Assembly: GCF_012396615.1 (NCBI RefSeq)
Contig: NZ_JAAXPV010000015.1
Coordinates: 1-64,000, forward strand
DNA from: Rothia terrae
Lineage (GTDB): Bacteria > Actinomycetota > Actinomycetes > Actinomycetales > Micrococcaceae
Length of the DNA stretch: 64,000 nucleotides
Reading direction: 5' to 3'
Shown: positions 63,504-64,000 of the stretch, in pieces
Numbering within the stretch: position 1 is the stretch's first letter
Layout of the letters: each line of letters starts with the position of its first letter
Made by a program: the position numbers and the translations under genes
The notes under the pieces: model-generated
The model's input: the letters and a program-made list of their open reading frames with translations, nothing else
Databases searched by the model: none
What the model was told of the DNA's origin: nothing

Positions 63504-64000
63504 TTAGGCGTCCTCGCCCTCTGAATGCTCAGCCAGTTCAAGCAAGCCTGCCGGCGGGTCAATCAACACGAAACCTTCATCGAGATCAATTTCGGGTACG
63601 AGTTCTTCTACCATAGGAATCATGACTTCCTCGCCATTAGGTGCTAGCTCGACTAAAAGAAGGTCTTGAGTAGGCATCGTCTGTAATCCAGTGACCTTGC
63701 CTAGGGCCTCTCCACTGGGTAGCTCGCCTTCAGGAACCTCAGAGATGAGGTAAACGGGCAGGTCCACCACATCGTGTTCGTAAAAGCTGGTGTCATCTTC
63801 ATCAAGGCTGGAGTCAAACTCAAGGTGTGAATTACGCAGAACCTCAGCGTCATTTCGACTCTTCACCTCGTCGAACTTCACCACCAGGATTTTCTTGTTC
63901 CAGCGGGAGGACGCAACAGTCAGCTCACCGCTAGGCACCAGCTTTCCTACGGCCGAGCTCGCATCAAAATCTTGGATGCTCAATACCTCGCCGGCCGCAA
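63504..64000 (-). CDS. rimM: 16S rRNA processing protein RimM, 5' end beyond the window
   Basis: The frame is open to the right edge, reading A-A-G-E-V-L ahead of SIQDFDASSAVGKLV, so the N-terminal start is outside. The visible part includes the end of the N-terminal beta-barrel (LTVASSRWNKKILVVKFDEVKSRNDAEVLRN) and the PRC-barrel (GEALGKVTGLQTMPTQDLLLVEL...MIPMVEELVPEIDLDEGFVLIDPPAGLLEL). It assists 30S assembly near S19. Gene order rimM-trmD-rplS is the usual one. Confidence 0.9.
   Translation of the reverse strand, partial: AAGEVLSIQDFDASSAVGKLVPSGELTVASSRWNKKILVVKFDEVKSRNDAEVLRNSHLEFDSSLDEDDTSFYEHDVVDLPVYLISEVPEGELPSGEALGKVTGLQTMPTQDLLLVELAPNGEEVMIPMVEELVPEIDLDEGFVLIDPPAGLLELAEHSEGEDA

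Noticed and set aside
1-64000. CRISPR array, prophage or replication origin
   Set aside because: No spaced direct repeats, phage structural genes or dnaA/dnaN context were found. The DnaA-box-like groups are too small and lack an origin context.

Overview
The window looks like chromosome from a member of the Actinobacteria, most likely a Rothia-like member of the Micrococcaceae. That call is inference. It rests on actinobacterial gene pairings (DUF3052 beside aceE, DUF3145 behind fabF, rimM-trmD-rplS-lepB-rnhB-DUF2469-yraN-yifB-dprA-xerC in order), an MptB-type mannosyltransferase, a Mycobacterium-type sulfite reductase, and moderate rather than very high G+C. Most of it is ordinary, densely packed core genome. 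Two stretches are accessory.

Layout. 1-7.1 kb is a type I restriction-modification operon on the minus strand (hsdM-hsdS-hsdR). It ends in a fourth gene with helix-turn-helix and homing-endonuclease-associated repeats, whose 3' end is cut by the end of an IS5-type insertion sequence. 7.3-9.4 kb carries a frameshifted lipoprotein and an MFS sugar transporter with an ambiguous start. 9.5-15.2 kb is an assimilatory sulfate reduction operon (cysH-cysD-cysN-TSUP transporter-sulfite reductase), with a sirohydrochlorin chelatase at 16.4 kb; cysK and cysE lie at 39.8-41.5 kb. Together these take sulfate to cysteine through APS, with no APS kinase in view. 15.5-32.9 kb holds pdxY, valS of the archaeal type, a frameshifted LssY-domain membrane protein, nei, rpiB, pepN, glbO, tesB, ettA, an ssb-like gene, a divergent Tag-like gene and a lipoprotein. 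32.9-43.6 kb holds three tRNA species (Arg-TCT, His-GTG and two identical Val-TAC genes), mptB, orn, def, rnpB (RNase P RNA), yaaA, nif3, msrA, cysK, cysE and gnd.

43.7-46.6 kb is an accessory patch beside the tRNA-Val pair. It has one nearly intact IS5-type element, one fragment, one decayed copy with an internal deletion, and an AT-rich gene for a Tat-exported protein of unknown function. 46.7-54.9 kb has DUF3052, aceE and the fatty-acid synthesis genes fabD-fabH-acpP-fabF with DUF3145. 54.9-64.0 kb is a minus-strand housekeeping block for recombination, DNA uptake, RNase HII, two signal peptidases, ribosomal protein L19, TrmD and RimM (RimM runs off the right edge).

The features most worth following up are the fourth gene of the restriction operon and its truncation by an IS, the 12-bp repeat in hsdS, a foldable RNA candidate in a 420-bp gene-free gap next to rnpB, a cluster of DnaA-box-like 9-mers upstream of the ssb-like gene, a Tag-family protein lacking key residues, and paired 14-bp repeats in front of aceE. 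No CRISPR array, prophage or replication origin was recognised.
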